The position numbers were made by a program, and so were the translations under genes. The notes beneath the pieces are model-generated. The model saw only the letters and a program-made list of their open reading frames with translations. It ran no database searches and had not been told where the DNA came from. A stretch of 64,000 nucleotides of DNA, from contig OZ036006.1 in the NCBI GenBank assembly GCA_964035015.1, positions 13,668,690-13,732,689 on the forward strand. The letters are read 5' to 3'. Numbering within the stretch: the stretch's first letter is position 1; each line of letters begins with the position of its first letter. This stretch comes from Corallium rubrum (taxonomy: Eukaryota > Cnidaria > Anthozoa > Scleralcyonacea > Coralliidae). Positions 29,901 through 41,681 of the stretch are shown one piece after another.

Positions 29901-30615
29901 GTGTTTCATGGGAGTCAGCTCTCCGCTGTTCGGTTTTAATATTTACTGTAGTCAGTGAGTCAAGTCTGACAGTCGCTTTCCATATTAAATACATTTTGAG
30001 TTTAGACTAGTCTCTTTCTCTCGTTTATTCTTTGTACAGTATAGTATTACTAAGCGCTTCTCGCTTGGTTGTATTTATGTTTAATTGTGTATCTAATTAC
30101 AATACGTTATTTTAAATATATACAAAACGGTCTTCCAAGATGGCTTTAACTTGCTCTCAGAATGCGGGAAATGCGTTTTTAGAGGTCCTAATTTTCAAAA
30201 TTTTCCGGGGGGGCATACCGCCGAACCCCCCTAGATGGAGTGAACCACGCTATGCGTGCAACAGTCAAATATTTTCCTAGATCCTCCCCTGAGTCAAGGG
30301 AAAAAGTGAACATTTTCTGGTGTCGGAGCCAAAACGCCATTTTGGTAAAAATGCTCACAAAGATCAAGTCACGATCGCGCGAGAACAGAGATCACCATGG
30401 CAATCTTGGTACCATTGTGATCCTCTTGACGTCTCCTACTAACCCCCAAAATACTTGAATTAGACATAGGAACCCCAAGCTCATTAACGCACTTGAAAGA
30501 CAGCGCGTTTTATCAAATTTAAATTCGTTACCAGGCTCCTCAAAAACGCTGACGCCTGCGAAAAAAATGTGGACACGTGTAACACGCAATTTCCCGCGCA
30601 TTTATGCCAAGCGTG
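26941..30615. mobile_element. DNA transposon with CACGCTTGGCA ends, CACTA-like, nonautonomous
   Basis: Perfect 11-bp TIRs CACGCTTGGCA/TGCCAAGCGTG extend imperfectly to ~30 bp and are flanked by the 3-bp duplication AAT (26938-26940, 30616-30618). Removing it restores the gypsy RNase H frame exactly. TIRs starting CAC and a 3-bp duplication are most like the EnSpm/CACTA superfamily, but no transposase is visible, so the class is tentative. The interior 27100-29050 is AT-rich DNA without recognisable coding sequence. A hAT-like element occupies 29059-30291. Confidence 0.8.
29059..30291. mobile_element. Nonautonomous hAT-like element nested in the CACTA-like element
   Basis: The left end CAGAGACGGATCTAG and right end CTAGATCCTCCCCTG are inverted repeats of the CAGGGGCGGATC type common in hAT elements. 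TGTTGCA motifs recur just inside both ends. The right side has a G/C-rich stretch (GGGGGGCATACCGCC ... CCCCCCTAG) that I have seen associated with such hAT families. No clear 8-bp target duplication survives. The longest frame (131 codons, 29453-29848) shows no transposase domain, so it is a deletion derivative. Confidence 0.65.
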
Positions 30616-32359
30616 AATTTAGGGACTACCTCTACTATGCTCCAAGTTTTCTTGTGTTTACAGATAACAATCCATTGACCTATGTCTTGTCAAACGCTAA
30701 GCTAAACGCCACTGGACTCCGGTGGGTTGGGGAGCTAGCGGATTTCCACTTTACAATACGTTATCGAACAGGAAGAGCAAATGCTGACGCTGACACGTTA
30801 TCCCGAACACCGAATGATATGGACGAGTACATGAGATCGTGTACGGAGGAAACCAGTCAAAACGAGTTACGAACAATCATTCAAACCGTGCAGCTTCAAG
30901 AACAGGGGAAGGTGAACTGGGTATCTTCGTTGACTAACGATCCAAGTATTCTCAGTGCTGACGCATCACGCCCTCTAGAGAACAACAGACCAACACTCGA
31001 ATTAAATGACATTCGACAGGCCCAACCCGAAGATAGTGTTATTGGTACAGCGTACTCGTTTATCAAAGCAAACAAAAGACCCACCGCAAGTCAGCGAGCC
31101 CGCGAATCAGCCGACACACGCCTGCTTTTCCACGAATAGCAGAAACTATCAATCGACTCACATGGAATCTTACGAAGGAAAAGTGGTCCACGCAACCAAA
31201 TAGTTCTTCCCAGAAGGTATCACCCTATGGTTCTGAAAGAGCTTCACAACAATATGGGTCATCTGGGATCTGATCGGGTTCTACACCTCGTAAGAAATTT
31301 TATTGATTTTATTGGCCGCGAATGCAAAGTGATGTGGAACATTACGTTAAGAACCTCTGCCACTGTATTAAACAGAAACCCCAAAGATTAAAAAACAGAG
31401 TTCCAGATTTTGTTCACCTAGAAAAGTCGAGTGGAGGGTTCGAGTATATCCTAGTGATTGTTGATCACTTTACGCGATATGCCCAAGCGTACCCTACCCG
31501 CAACAAGGCAGGAAGAACAGTGGCAGAAAAACTGTACAACGATTTCGTGCTACGTTTTGGATTTCCCGCCAAATTCCATCACGATCAGGGTGGCGAATTT
31601 GAGAACCAACTCCTCCTGAGACTTGAACAGCTATGTGGTGTAAAGCATTCCCGCACAACACCGTACCACCCACAAGGAAACGGACAGGTGGAACGATTTA
31701 ATAGAACGCTGCTGGATATGCTTCGAACACTTCCTGACAACGAGAAGTCGCACTGGAAAGATCACATAAACAAGGTGGTGCATGCGTATAACTGCACGCG
31801 AAACGATTCGACCGGGTATTCACCATTCTTCCTCCTGTTCGGACGACATCCCCGGCTACCAATCGACCTTATTTTTAACTCCAGCAGATCAACACCTAAT
31901 AAAAACCATCCACAGTACGTTTCACAATTGAGAAATGCAATGCAAGAAGCATACCAACTAGCGGGACAAAAGATGAATCAGAGAGGTGCTACAGCCAAGA
32001 AGTACTACGATCGTTGGGTACGGAGTTCAGTTCTACAGCCTGGTGATCGAGTTCTGGTGCGAAACCTGAGTGAACGTGGTGGTCCTGGAAAGCTTAGATC
32101 ATACTGGGAAAATGACGTTCACGTCGTGGTACAACGGAAAGGTCCGCAGAGTCCAGTTTATGAGGTTAAGTCAGAAACTACAGGAACGAAAAGCCGAATT
32201 TTGCACAGAAATTTACTGCTTCCGTGTGACTTCTTGCCAGTTGAACGTCAACAGACTAATGCTACCTCAACAATTCCACCACAACGACCACGTAACAAAC
32301 GGAAACAAAGGCTCGTTGTCCCAGTAACGAATAATAACGAAACTTCCACTGACGACTAA
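30616..32359 (+). pseudogene. Old gypsy element: end of RNase H and integrase
   Basis: It resumes the RNase H frame with 'FRDYLYYAPSFLVFTDNNPLTYV' and ends RNase H at 'GRANADADTLSRTP'. The HHCC zinc region near 31215-31310 ('LHNNMGHLGSDRVLHLVR') is in another frame. From 31322 the integrase core is open for 345 codons: Asp in 'LVIVDHFTRYAQ', Asp in 'FHHDQGGEFEN', Glu in 'HPQGNGQVERFNRTL'. A GPY/F-like C-terminal part 'DRVLVRNLSERGGPGKLRSYWENDVHVV' follows. A frame change near 31140-31200 separates the two parts. It belongs with the 3735-5381 and 26512-26940 segments. Confidence 0.92.
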
Positions 32360-32362
32360 GAG

Positions 32363-32671
32363 ATGCCTGATGTTGTCACGATCTCCAACCCCAGAGACGC
32401 AGTTCCGAATCCCCACCACGAGAGTGTTCTAGAGACCAAAATTGTTCTAGAGATCGAAATTGTTCCAGAGACTGAGATTGTTCCAGAGAACGTTGGGCAT
32501 AATGATCAGCTGCAAGACGTATTACCTGTAGCACCTGAAGACAATAACGACCATGGTGAGCAAGATGGTGCAAATCGAATTGGTAAAATGGAAGCGCCTC
32601 CATTGGTGGAATCAAGAACAAGAAGAGTGAGACAACCACCTGACCGCCTAACGTACTACGGACGTGGCTAA
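32363..32671 (+). other. Gypsy pol C-terminal tail in a separate frame
   Basis: A 102-codon frame directly downstream of the integrase contains a Glu/Ile/Val repeat (units like VPETEI, 32420-32490) and ends 'RTRRVRQPPDRLTYYGRG', the typical basic/Pro tail of gypsy polyproteins ('RRSxRxRKPPxRL'). It is probably the polyprotein C-terminus separated by the stop at 32357-32359. Confidence 0.6.
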
Positions 32672-33307
32672 GTAGGACCAGCAAACCTGTTTCACACGTC
32701 GGCAACATCTCCACCATTTCGTTGGTGTCCATCTCACCTGTTTGCGACCAATACACCTTTTCCATTTGTCTACCCACCACCCATGTATGGATCGCCGGTA
32801 GTTAACACACCTTACCTATTTCCCAACCACAACACCCCATACCCTAACCACAACTTACCTTATCCACTCACCAACTTCCAGCAACCCGTATATGGACAGT
32901 CAACGATGCCTTATTAAGCCAACTGGAACTTTAATCCATATTATTAAATTAACTCTTACTAGTACAATTATTATAAACAAAAAAAAAAAAAGCTCCATAA
33001 CTTTTACGCTATACTGTTTAAGATACATGAGTATCTAGAAGCTATCATGCGAGACGAATAGATTTGATACCAATTGGTGATACAAGCTGCAGCGTATTAT
33101 TCTGGTATTTGATAGAAGAAAAGAGATGATTATAAATTTGATAAGTAGGATCCTGTCAAAGTTTTTCAAGTATGATGATAGCGTTCATGAAGAGAATACC
33201 TCTAGAATAACTGGGTACCACATGGTACCTCCAATCTTTTGAAGATCAGTATGTTGAGAAGCCCCAGTTAGTGTCACGGGACGACACTTATTTCAAGAGG
33301 GGGAATA
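32672..33307. other. Gypsy 3' noncoding region
   Basis: Between the pol tail and the LTR. No gene is visible. A Pro/Asn/Tyr-rich reading (32690-32915) could be an eroded C-terminal extension or a small third frame, but nothing recognisable is present. Confidence 0.5.
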
Positions 33308-33626
33308 TGTTAGACTGTGATTATAAATGTTAGAGAATAAATAGACCGAAATAATAGTTAATTTAACTCAGCGGAAATGTTGCGTAAGGCTCATCATGAT
33401 TGACAGTCGAAACCAGAGAACATGGTTTCTAACTCAATTAATAGGTCTAGTGTTTCAGAAGTCAGATCAGTGTCGAGATCGACACACGTGTAAATAATAG
33501 AAGTGTAAGAACGACGTGTAAATATTTGGATTAAACTCGGAAAATAAAGTATAAGTTGGAGTCTACTTTGTCTTTGGTTTACGTTGGTAATCCTGGTATA
33601 AAGAACCTGAACGAACAAGAGTAACA
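33308..33626 (+). repeat. Probable 3' LTR of the old gypsy element
   Basis: It begins TGTTAGACTGTG right after the purine tract AAGAGGGGGAATA (33293-33305) and probably ends AGTAACA at 33626, giving TGTTA...TAACA ends and ~319 bp. The 5' partner is not in the window, so the right boundary is inferred from the ends only. Confidence 0.65.
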
Positions 33627-35283
33627 CATACACAATACCGTACAATACCATGCAAACAGTAAATTAAATATTATTCCACTTGTAAAACTTCAAAGATGTG
33701 TTTCTTGTCACAGTAGCCATCCAATTAATACATAATTGCAGTACAGATGAGCAATATGTTCAAATATTCAATTAGCTATGTTGCGGGAATCCGTGGATAT
33801 TCCACTCTCCATAGTTATAGCAGATGGTCAACTGCTCCTTCCTGGAATTATAAACAAATGCCAAGTTTAAACGATTTTGTCAATTTTTGCAAATCTGTGA
33901 CTGCCTTCTAAACCATATACCATATACCATATACCAGATAGTATGTATTTCAGCTTTTAGGTTATGATATATGTATTCACTGTTATGAGTGTTATGATGT
34001 TATCTTATACTAAAGCAAGCGCGCGGTCAATTCTCGTTTACATGCAATACTTTTTCGTGTTCAGTAATTCAGCATCGCGTAATAAAACCATACATGCAAA
34101 GTGTTATTATAATGAATAGCCTTTTAACTAATGTTTCAAGTGTGTTGTTGACATGTTAGGCCCTTGGCCAAAATGTCTTAGCTATATGTCTGTATACACG
34201 CAGAAATCAACTGTGCTTGGTACTGCTTGAGTTACATAGGTGTATAAAATACTTATTCAAAAAGCGCGTTGATCATTGTGGAGACAAATCAATTTATGTG
34301 TTACCAGAAGGAAATATTAGAACGAAAGCGATCTATTATCAAATTCTTTTAACAATGCGATTATAGCGACCGCGTTTCTTGTTTTTTCCAATTGACCTAA
34401 GATTGTCATTTTAAGATTAGAGTTAAGATTAAGGTTGGGGCTTGGGTTAGGCCGATTGTGTTGGAGTTTAAAGGGATTTTTTTTTCGCTTTTTCAAATGT
34501 TTGCTAAATCAATTATTTATATGTTCCGTTTTATATTGCAAATTTTGATTTTAAGTGTTAATATGATAAGCGCTTGGCTGAGAATAATTCACAAGCAGAA
34601 ATTTTCAAGCTGTGCTTTGCGCCGGCGCTATCTAATGCTTATCGAAAATACGTGTTGCATGATACTTTTACACTCGAGCGAAATTAAAGCGAAAAAAGTA
34701 TCATATTTTTTAATGCGATTTTAAGGACGGCGTTTCCTGTTTGTTTTTTTAGCACTTTAATACGGCCGTCCTTTGCAGTGTCAATTCTGTTTTTCAACGT
34801 TGTTTATGTCTCGCTCATCTTGCAGATAGTTTTCATTAGTCAGCAGGTTATCAGATTGTGAGCATGAGTAATGCTTTTCAGTATTAAAATTGAATAAATC
34901 ATATAAATCGTTTATAATCAGTTATTTACTTATTTGTCTTGATCGAGACAGCGGAATATTTACCCAGATCGAAATATACTGTAAATAGCTCAGCACCGTA
35001 TATTGTAGATGGCCATTAAGATATGCAGTTGTAAGCGTAATGAGCACAATTTTCAGCCACATGACTGATTAATAACAGTGTTCTAAAGTTCTAAAGTCAC
35101 TTGTGATCTTCTAAAAGCTTCGAGACGGAGCAATACCAGATCGATAGCACACCGCGTGGTTTCGCAAAGCCTATCGGTATGATGCCATAATTGCAATTTG
35201 TCGACCAGAAAAATAACACAGAAACGCTACCGAAGCCTGCACTCGGCTACCACAGGTAGCCCGAGTAATAATAAATAATACTG

Positions 35284-35319
<36 letters not shown>
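35284..35319. repeat. TAA/ATA trinucleotide microsatellite
   Basis: About 12 copies of AAT/ATA. The poly-Leu frame on the minus strand is an artefact. Confidence 0.9.
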
Positions 35320-35859
35320 GATAGATAATTGAATGTAATGAAAATTTAAACATTTAAATTCAATGGAAAAGTAATTTAGCCTCTGAACATGTTGTAATTA
35401 GTAATACAACAAACTATTACGTTTAAATAAATATTTTGAATAATACAACTACCTCGAGTTTCCTGGGATCTTGTATATGTCATAAGATTATCTAGTATTT
35501 TAAGTATGTTTCGGTATGTTTGCATGAAATTGAATTTACAATCCACAATTAGTTATCTTAGACTCTCAAGCCAAATAAATACCAGTATCCGCATGTCGCA
35601 TTGCGTACCTATTTTTTATATTATTAGGGTAGAATATCATATGATAAGTTGTACGTATACATGTAGTGCATGTGGTACGTTTGCGAGCTTGGTGTAATAT
35701 GTAGCAGACGTTCGGTGGACGTTCGTCAAGATCAATACTGGCATATGCCAATTCATAGTCAGATGCATGTGCTCCTAAGTGGTAGCGTTTGCATATGAGA
35801 TGTTGATAAAGTGACATGATAAATTGTACGTATATATGTAGGCATGTTTAACCCCATGC

Positions 35860-35945
35860 TAGACAATTTTACTCTGTCCAACGCAAGACGATTTTACTCT
35901 GTCTAATTCCGGACGATTTTACTCATTCTAACGCCAGAATGTTTT
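35860..35945. repeat. ~29-bp minisatellite (ACGATTTTACTCTGTCTAA)
   Basis: Three to four imperfect copies of a unit around ACGATTTTACTCTGTCTAA with variable linkers, inside the inverted-repeat element. Confidence 0.75.
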
Positions 35946-36289
35946 TCTCTTCCAATCGCCTGCAGACAGTTCAACCTGGCAAGGGCAGAGCCCTCGGTCG
36001 TAATTAAAGTGTTTCACTTCCGTGACGGTGTTGCTCCACTTACTCTATAGACCTTATTCAAATATAGGTACGCAATGCGTACATGCGAATACTGGTTTTT
36101 ATTTGGCCTACAGATAATGATTGAACAACGTAAATTGTTCGCCAAAATATACTGAAAATGCTTGATAACCTTGTGACATATCAGCATATGCTCTCACGTA
36201 TCATCTAGAATCGACAATAATTATTAATGTTTAAATGCCTTTAATAACTTAACAAGATAAATGCTTAATTCTAGCCCTTACTTAAACTC

Positions 36290-37245
36290 CAACGCAATCC
36301 CTAACCCAAGCCCTGCCCCAACCCTAATCTTAACTGTAATCTTAAAATGACAATTTTAGGTAAATTGGGAAAAACGGGAAACCCGGTCGCTAATCACATT
36401 GTTAAAAGAATGTGATAATATATCGCTTTCGTTCTAATCTATTCTTTACTGTCTACATTAGACTCTGGTAACACATGAATTGATTTGTCTCAATGATGAT
36501 CAACGCGCTTTTTGAATAAGTACTTTATACGCCTACATGTAACTCAAGCAGTACCAAATACAGTTGATTTCTGCGTATATACAGACAATCACATGGCCGA
36601 GGGCCTAACATGTCAACAGTACACTTGAAACATTAGTTAAAAGGCTATTCATATTTCATAAAGATCCTGGTTCGAACCCAAACAAGCACTCGCTCTGTCT
36701 TTTCGTCCATGAAAAGCTTCTCGTTTTAGCGAGAAAGTTGAAGTGCGTTACGAAATAATTATAATAACACTTTGCATGTATGGTTCTATTATGCGATGCT
36801 GAATTACTGAACACGAAAAAGTATTGCATGTAAACGAGCATTGACCGCGCGCTTGCTTTAGTATATTAAGATAACAGTGAATACATATAATATCATAACC
36901 TAAAAGCTATGAAATACATACTATCTGGTATATAGGTATATGGTTTAGAAAGCAGTCACTGATTTGCAAAAATTGACAAAATCGTTTGAACTTTACTGTA
37001 TATCGACAGACCAGTAGACCACTATCAGCTATCAACTCGTCCTGGATATTTTCTTGGCGTCTTGTGATTGCGTGCAAAAGCGAAACTCGACTTCCAATCT
37101 TCCAGTGGTTGTTCTGGTACACGCTCGTAAACCCTTCGGACATACGAATAAGACTTCTGAAGTATACCTATTTGCGTTTCGCCTTGATCACGTGATTGAC
37201 GAAAACATTCGGATGGTTTAGCAACCAGTATCCGCAAAAACGCAC
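36290..37245 (+). repeat. ~1-kb repeat, direct copy 1
   Basis: It contains the right arm of the inverted-repeat element and extends to GTTTAGCAACCAGTATCCGC near 37218. The same order of blocks recurs at 37441-38490 and 40913-41740: AAACGCGG/TTGTTAAA block, TTCTTGGCGTCTTGTGATTG, GATCACGTGATTGACGAAAA, GGTTTAGCAACCAGTATCCG. This copy is the most diverged. Confidence 0.7.
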
Positions 37246-38376
37246 ATTAAGTGGATTTACATAATAGTTTTATTTATTGTTCAACCTGCTTGTTTGTTCT
37301 TTTTGTAATCTTGGCGGCAAGCAGCTTTTGGCACAGCATAACCTATGTTGACTTGATTTATTTTTGCGACATCATTACAGCTTGTTTTCCCCTGGACATG
37401 TTAACTGTTCAGTTTTGTGAACAGGAAAAAAACCCATGAAACGCGGTCCCTATAATCGCATTAAAATATGATACTTATATCGCTTTAATTTCGCTTGAGT
37501 GTAATGTTAGGTAAATCGGCAAAAACAGGAAACGCGGACGCTAATCGCATTGTTAAAGAATATGATATTTTTATGTTTTATATGTCTATGTTTTAGACTC
37601 TGGTAACATATGCATTCATGCGTCTCAATAAATCGATGTTCAACGCGTTTTTTGAATGGGTATTGCATACGTCTACATGTAACATAAATAATGCCAAGCA
37701 CGGTGGATTTCTGCGTGTAAACCTATAGCTAAAACATCTTGGTCGAGCGCTTATAACACGCAAACACTTGAAACATTTAATAGTTGTTAAAAGGGCATTC
37801 AGATTTCAGAAAGATCTTAAATCCGAAGCCAAACAAGCGCTCACACTGTTTCTTCGTCCTTGGAAAGCTTGTCGTTTAGGCGACAAAGTCGAAATGCGTT
37901 CCGGAATTATTATATATAGTAACACCTTGTATGGTTTTATTAGGTGATGCTGTATTGAACACGAGAAAGTATGGCATGTAAATGTGCAGTCACCGCGCGC
38001 TTGTATTTATAGTATAAAACAACAGTACATACATACATACATACACATACATACATACATGCATAAAAATGTATTAAAATGCTGAAATACATATTGTTTC
38101 GAAACCAGACTATCCGCAAAAATTCTCAAAAACGTTCAAATTTATACGGACAGACCAGTAGCCCACTGTGAGCTGTCGACTTGTCATCATATTTCTTGGC
38201 GTCTTGTGATTGCGTGCAAATGTTCATTACCTGAAACAAAACTCAACATTTATCTCCCATTTGTTGTTCGTGTTCACGTTCGTAAACCCTTCTGACCTAT
38301 AAATAAGACTTCTGAAGTATGCTGATTCGGACTTTTGCTATTGGTCTGCGTTGATCACGTGATTGACGAAAACATT

Positions 38377-38378
<2 letters not shown>

Positions 38379-38427
<49 letters not shown>
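38379..38427. repeat. CA dinucleotide microsatellite
   Basis: About 24 CA units. The homologous tract in the duplicated copy is at 41644-41682 and is shorter, with one interruption. Confidence 0.95.
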
Positions 38428-39613
38428 CCGCGCTCATGACATAGCGGATTATGGTTTAGCAACCAGTATCCGCAAAAATGGGCGCCGAATTAGAATTGTT
38501 TTTGTGCATATAAATTAGCCCTTATGACCTCGTTTTAAAGTAAAAATTATTTTGAATTTCCCACATGAAAACAAGTTCATAAGGGCTAATTTATATGTAT
38601 ATAAAATAATTCTAGTTTGGCGGCCAAGGAACTTCATCTTTTCATATATTGGAATTGTAAATGTACAATTTGCCGACCCCCGCCAGCCAGCCACCCTGCA
38701 GCCAATTAACGTCAGGCACCCCCACTAGTAGGCCGATAAAACACTCCGATCCGTTTATGAACAATACTTAAAGTTTGCCCATGTAAACAACGCTAAAATT
38801 TAAAGAATTATCCAAGATTGTAAAGTCAAGTCGAAAAATTGAATACGGAATAGGATTTTGGGAAATCTGATCATTTACTGATCGATCAACTGAGTTACAC
38901 TTAGTCTATTGGGAACGGCGTGTTCGAATATAATCCAATTTAATAAATGGACGAGATATTCTTGTAACCATAAACGCTAATCCACAAAGCCGTGCAGTGT
39001 CCAATTGTCACATGAATCTTCTTTTTTAATTTTAATTATACTTAGTCAAAATAGTGTGGTCGTGTTAAATTCCAGAATCATCGTCAGAGTAACACGAAAA
39101 TACGATTTCATGAAAACTCTAAATTTTCTGATAAACTATAAATCTTACCAACTCGAGTTGACAATGAATAGCATATGAGAATGTACATTAGAATACGATT
39201 GTGTCATTTTATTAATACCACACAAGACATGAAGAATGCGGAAATTGGTCGCACGCGCGAGTGATTCACGTTGATTCACCTAACTAAAATCAGATATAAT
39301 TTTTTTTTTCCCTTTCTGTATATCTGCTCTAGATCATGCCGATGTTTGTTCGCAAGAAACGGTTCTTGAACGTGTAGTCAAGCGTAGTATCTGGCAAACA
39401 GTTCTTATAATCTTATAATCCGCCTGCTTGTCATTGTCTAGCCGATCAACTTCCTGTCACTACTGATACTCATGCAGCCATTATTGCTTTATCTCGGAAT
39501 TTGACACTTCGCTGGGAAAATAATAAATATGATTGCATTGTTCTTAGCTTCGTAATACGAGCACGACTCAGTGTTAGTCCTATACGAGTTCTAGTCTGTT
39601 CGTGAGACGGACA

Positions 39614-40208
39614 ATGGTTCGTGAAAAATTGAAGCGCGCGATGTTTTGTGCCACATTTCTGGTGCTGTGGTGCGTCAACTATTCACAAGGGTTTACTGGT
39701 GGTGTTGTGCACATAGACACAGTTATTCCAAACAGAAACGAAGCGTACGTAATCAATGAGACTATCACAGTTCGAGATAATGTCACACTGACCGTAAAGC
39801 CGGGGGTGACAATGAAATTTACAGAGAACTGCAGTATGATTATCCGCGGAGCTCTCGTTGCAAACGGTACATATTCTTCTCAGATAACATTCAGTGGCGT
39901 CTCAAATGCTACCACAAGCTATTCTATTAAAACACTTTCCCAGAATACAAGACTTGTGGACGGAAATGGGTTAAATACAGGGCGCCTCGAGATTTTCTTT
40001 AACGGAGTTTGGGGTACTGTTTGTGACGACGGTTGGAACGAGGTGAATACTCTTGTTGCTTGCAGAGAATTGGGATTTGATGAGGGAACTTTCACAAATT
40101 CCTTTGGTTCTGGAACTGGACAAATTTGGATAGATGATGTACAATGTCAACACTCGCATTCTGCTTTGGCTGATTGTATACACCTAGGCTTTGGAATTCA
40201 CAATTGTG
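39614..40208 (+). CDS. First coding exon of an SRCR/beta-helix secreted or membrane protein, copy 1
   Basis: ATG 39614 is followed by a signal peptide ('KRAMFCATFLVLWCVNYSQG'), then a beta-helix-like segment 'NVTLTVKPGVTMKFTENCSM', then an SRCR domain: 'GRLEIFFNGVWGTVCDDGW', 'VACRELGF', 'WIDDVQCQHSHSALADC', ending 'NCG' at a splice donor GTGAGC (40209). The SRCR would be completed by the exon at 46170 ('HSEDVGLICS'), with phase 1 matching. SRCR plus parallel beta-helix resembles the N-terminus of 'bark beetle/Anakonda' proteins of animal epithelial junctions. This copy duplicates the one at 42873 and may serve as an alternative first exon or be unused. Confidence 0.8.
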
Positions 40209-40310
40209 GTGAGCTTCTTATCGTGATATTTAAAAAATATGGTGGAATGCAGTTTTTAACATAATACTCTACATGCCAGGCAGCAAAACTAAATACATTT
40301 TGAAATTTTG

Positions 40311-40311
<1 letters not shown>

Positions 40312-40344
<33 letters not shown>
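40312..40344. repeat. AT microsatellite in intron, copy 1
   Basis: About 16 AT units. The equivalent tract in copy 2 (43571-43643) is more than twice as long, showing fast divergence since duplication. A TTTA tetranucleotide run at 40523-40558 is likewise longer than its partner at 43821-43839. Confidence 0.9.
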
Positions 40345-40346
<2 letters not shown>

Positions 40347-40523
40347 TTCTGCATGTGTAGCCGGTGGTTTGGCTAAAGTTAGTGCGTATCGTATATAATC
40401 CCCGAGCCCGGGCGTAGGGTCGAAGGCCCGGAGCCCAGTGAGGGTGCTAATCTCGGCATGCGTGTAGTCCATCACTTTACACGCGTGTAGAAAAAGCGAG
40501 GGAGACGAAATCTGGGGAATAGT

Positions 40524-40554
<31 letters not shown>

Positions 40555-41650
40555 TTTGTTTGGTAACGGTGTCACGCGGGAAGAATAGTTGGACACTGGT
40601 GACTAGCGACGAAGAAAACTATAAACTCTCGAACAAATAGTATTTTGCTTTCGTTTATTTAAACGAAACGAAATGCCGCACGAAGAAAAGGCGGATACAA
40701 ACAACCCGTTTAATATATCTTGAAGAGAAACTAGAGAACTTGAAGAAACCCAACGCCGTTTGGTAAACAAAAACTCCATTTGAATTGAAGCATTTGTGGT
40801 CACTCAGTGAGTCCTTGGTGAAATCATTTTAAAGTTAACGGTCGGATTCTTGTTGTTTTCAGTTTTCGTGCTTTCCCTTTGCTGTTTTGTGATCAGGAAA
40901 AAAAAACATGAAACGCGGTCCCTATAATCGCATTAAAATATGATACTTATATCGCTTTAATTTCGCTTGAGTGTAATGTTAGGTAAATCGGCAAAAACAG
41001 GAAACGCGGACGCTAATCGCATTGTTAAAGAATATGATATTTTTATAGTTGTTAAAAGGGCATTCAGATTTCAGAAAGATCTTTAATCCGAAGCCAAACA
41101 AGCGCTCACACTGTTTCTTCGTCCTTGGAAAGCTTGTCGTTTAGGCGACAAAGTCGAAATGCGTTCCGGAATTATTATATATAGTAACACCTTGTATGGT
41201 TTTATTAGGTGATGCTGTATTGAACACGAGAAAGTATGGTATGTAAATGTGCAGTCACCGCGCGCTTGTATTTATAGTATAAAACAACAGTACATACATA
41301 CATACATACACATACATACATGCATGCATAAAAATGTATTAAAATGCTGAAATACATATTGTTTCGAAACCAGACTATCCGCAAAAATTCTCAAAAACGT
41401 TCAAATTTATACGGACAGACCAGTAGCCCACTGTGAGCTGTCGACTTGTCATCATATTTCTTGGCGTCTTGTGATTGCGTGCAAATGTTCATTACCTGAA
41501 ACAAAACTCAACATTTATCTCCCATTCGTTGTTCGTGTTCACGTTCGTAAACCCTTCTGACCTATAAATAAGACTTCTGAAGTATGCTGATTCGGACTAT
41601 TGCTATTGGTCTGCGTTGATCACGTGATTGACGAAAACATTCTCACACAC

Positions 41651-41681
<31 letters not shown>

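Larger units (their letters stand above)
3735..33626 (+). mobile_element. Old Ty3/gypsy retrotransposon, split by later insertions
   Basis: Pieces of one gypsy element lie in order on the plus strand: protease and RT (about 3735-5381), RT-RNase H connection (26512-26940), end of RNase H, integrase and 3' LTR (30616-33626). Removing the two inserted blocks, each bounded by exact target duplications, rejoins the reading frame at both sites, which proves they were contiguous. Gag and the 5' LTR are not visible; the LINE remnant ends about 70 bp upstream. Frameshifts in the PR and RT parts show it is old and dead, although the integrase region is open for 345 codons. Confidence 0.85.
33868..36993. 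mobile_element. Long inverted-repeat element (~600-700 bp arms)
   Basis: 33868-34460 is the reverse complement of roughly 36290-36993 with ~80-85% identity and a few deletions. Shared landmarks include AAGCGCGCGGTCAAT, CATGCAATACTTTTTCGTGT, GTTGATCA near GCGCG, and CCAAGCCC/GGGCTTGGG-type stretches. The 1.8 kb between the arms has no recognisable ORF. This is a foldback or nonautonomous DNA-transposon architecture, and the superfamily is unknown. Related single arms occur in direct orientation at 37441-38490 and 40913-41740. Confidence 0.7.
37410..40883 (+). repeat. Segmental tandem duplication, copy 1
   Basis: Nearly identical (~97-98%) to 40884-44166. It includes a ~1-kb repeat, CATA and CA microsatellites, noncoding DNA and the first coding exon of an SRCR gene. 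Copy 2 lacks ~210 bp corresponding to about 37573-37785. The junction is at TTTGCT/GTTTTGTGA around 40883. Confidence 0.93.

Noticed and set aside
36650-36690. tRNA gene suggested by GGTTCGAACCC (B-box-like) at 36669-36679
   Set aside because: No A box or cloverleaf-compatible flanks; it lies inside the inverted-repeat element arm.
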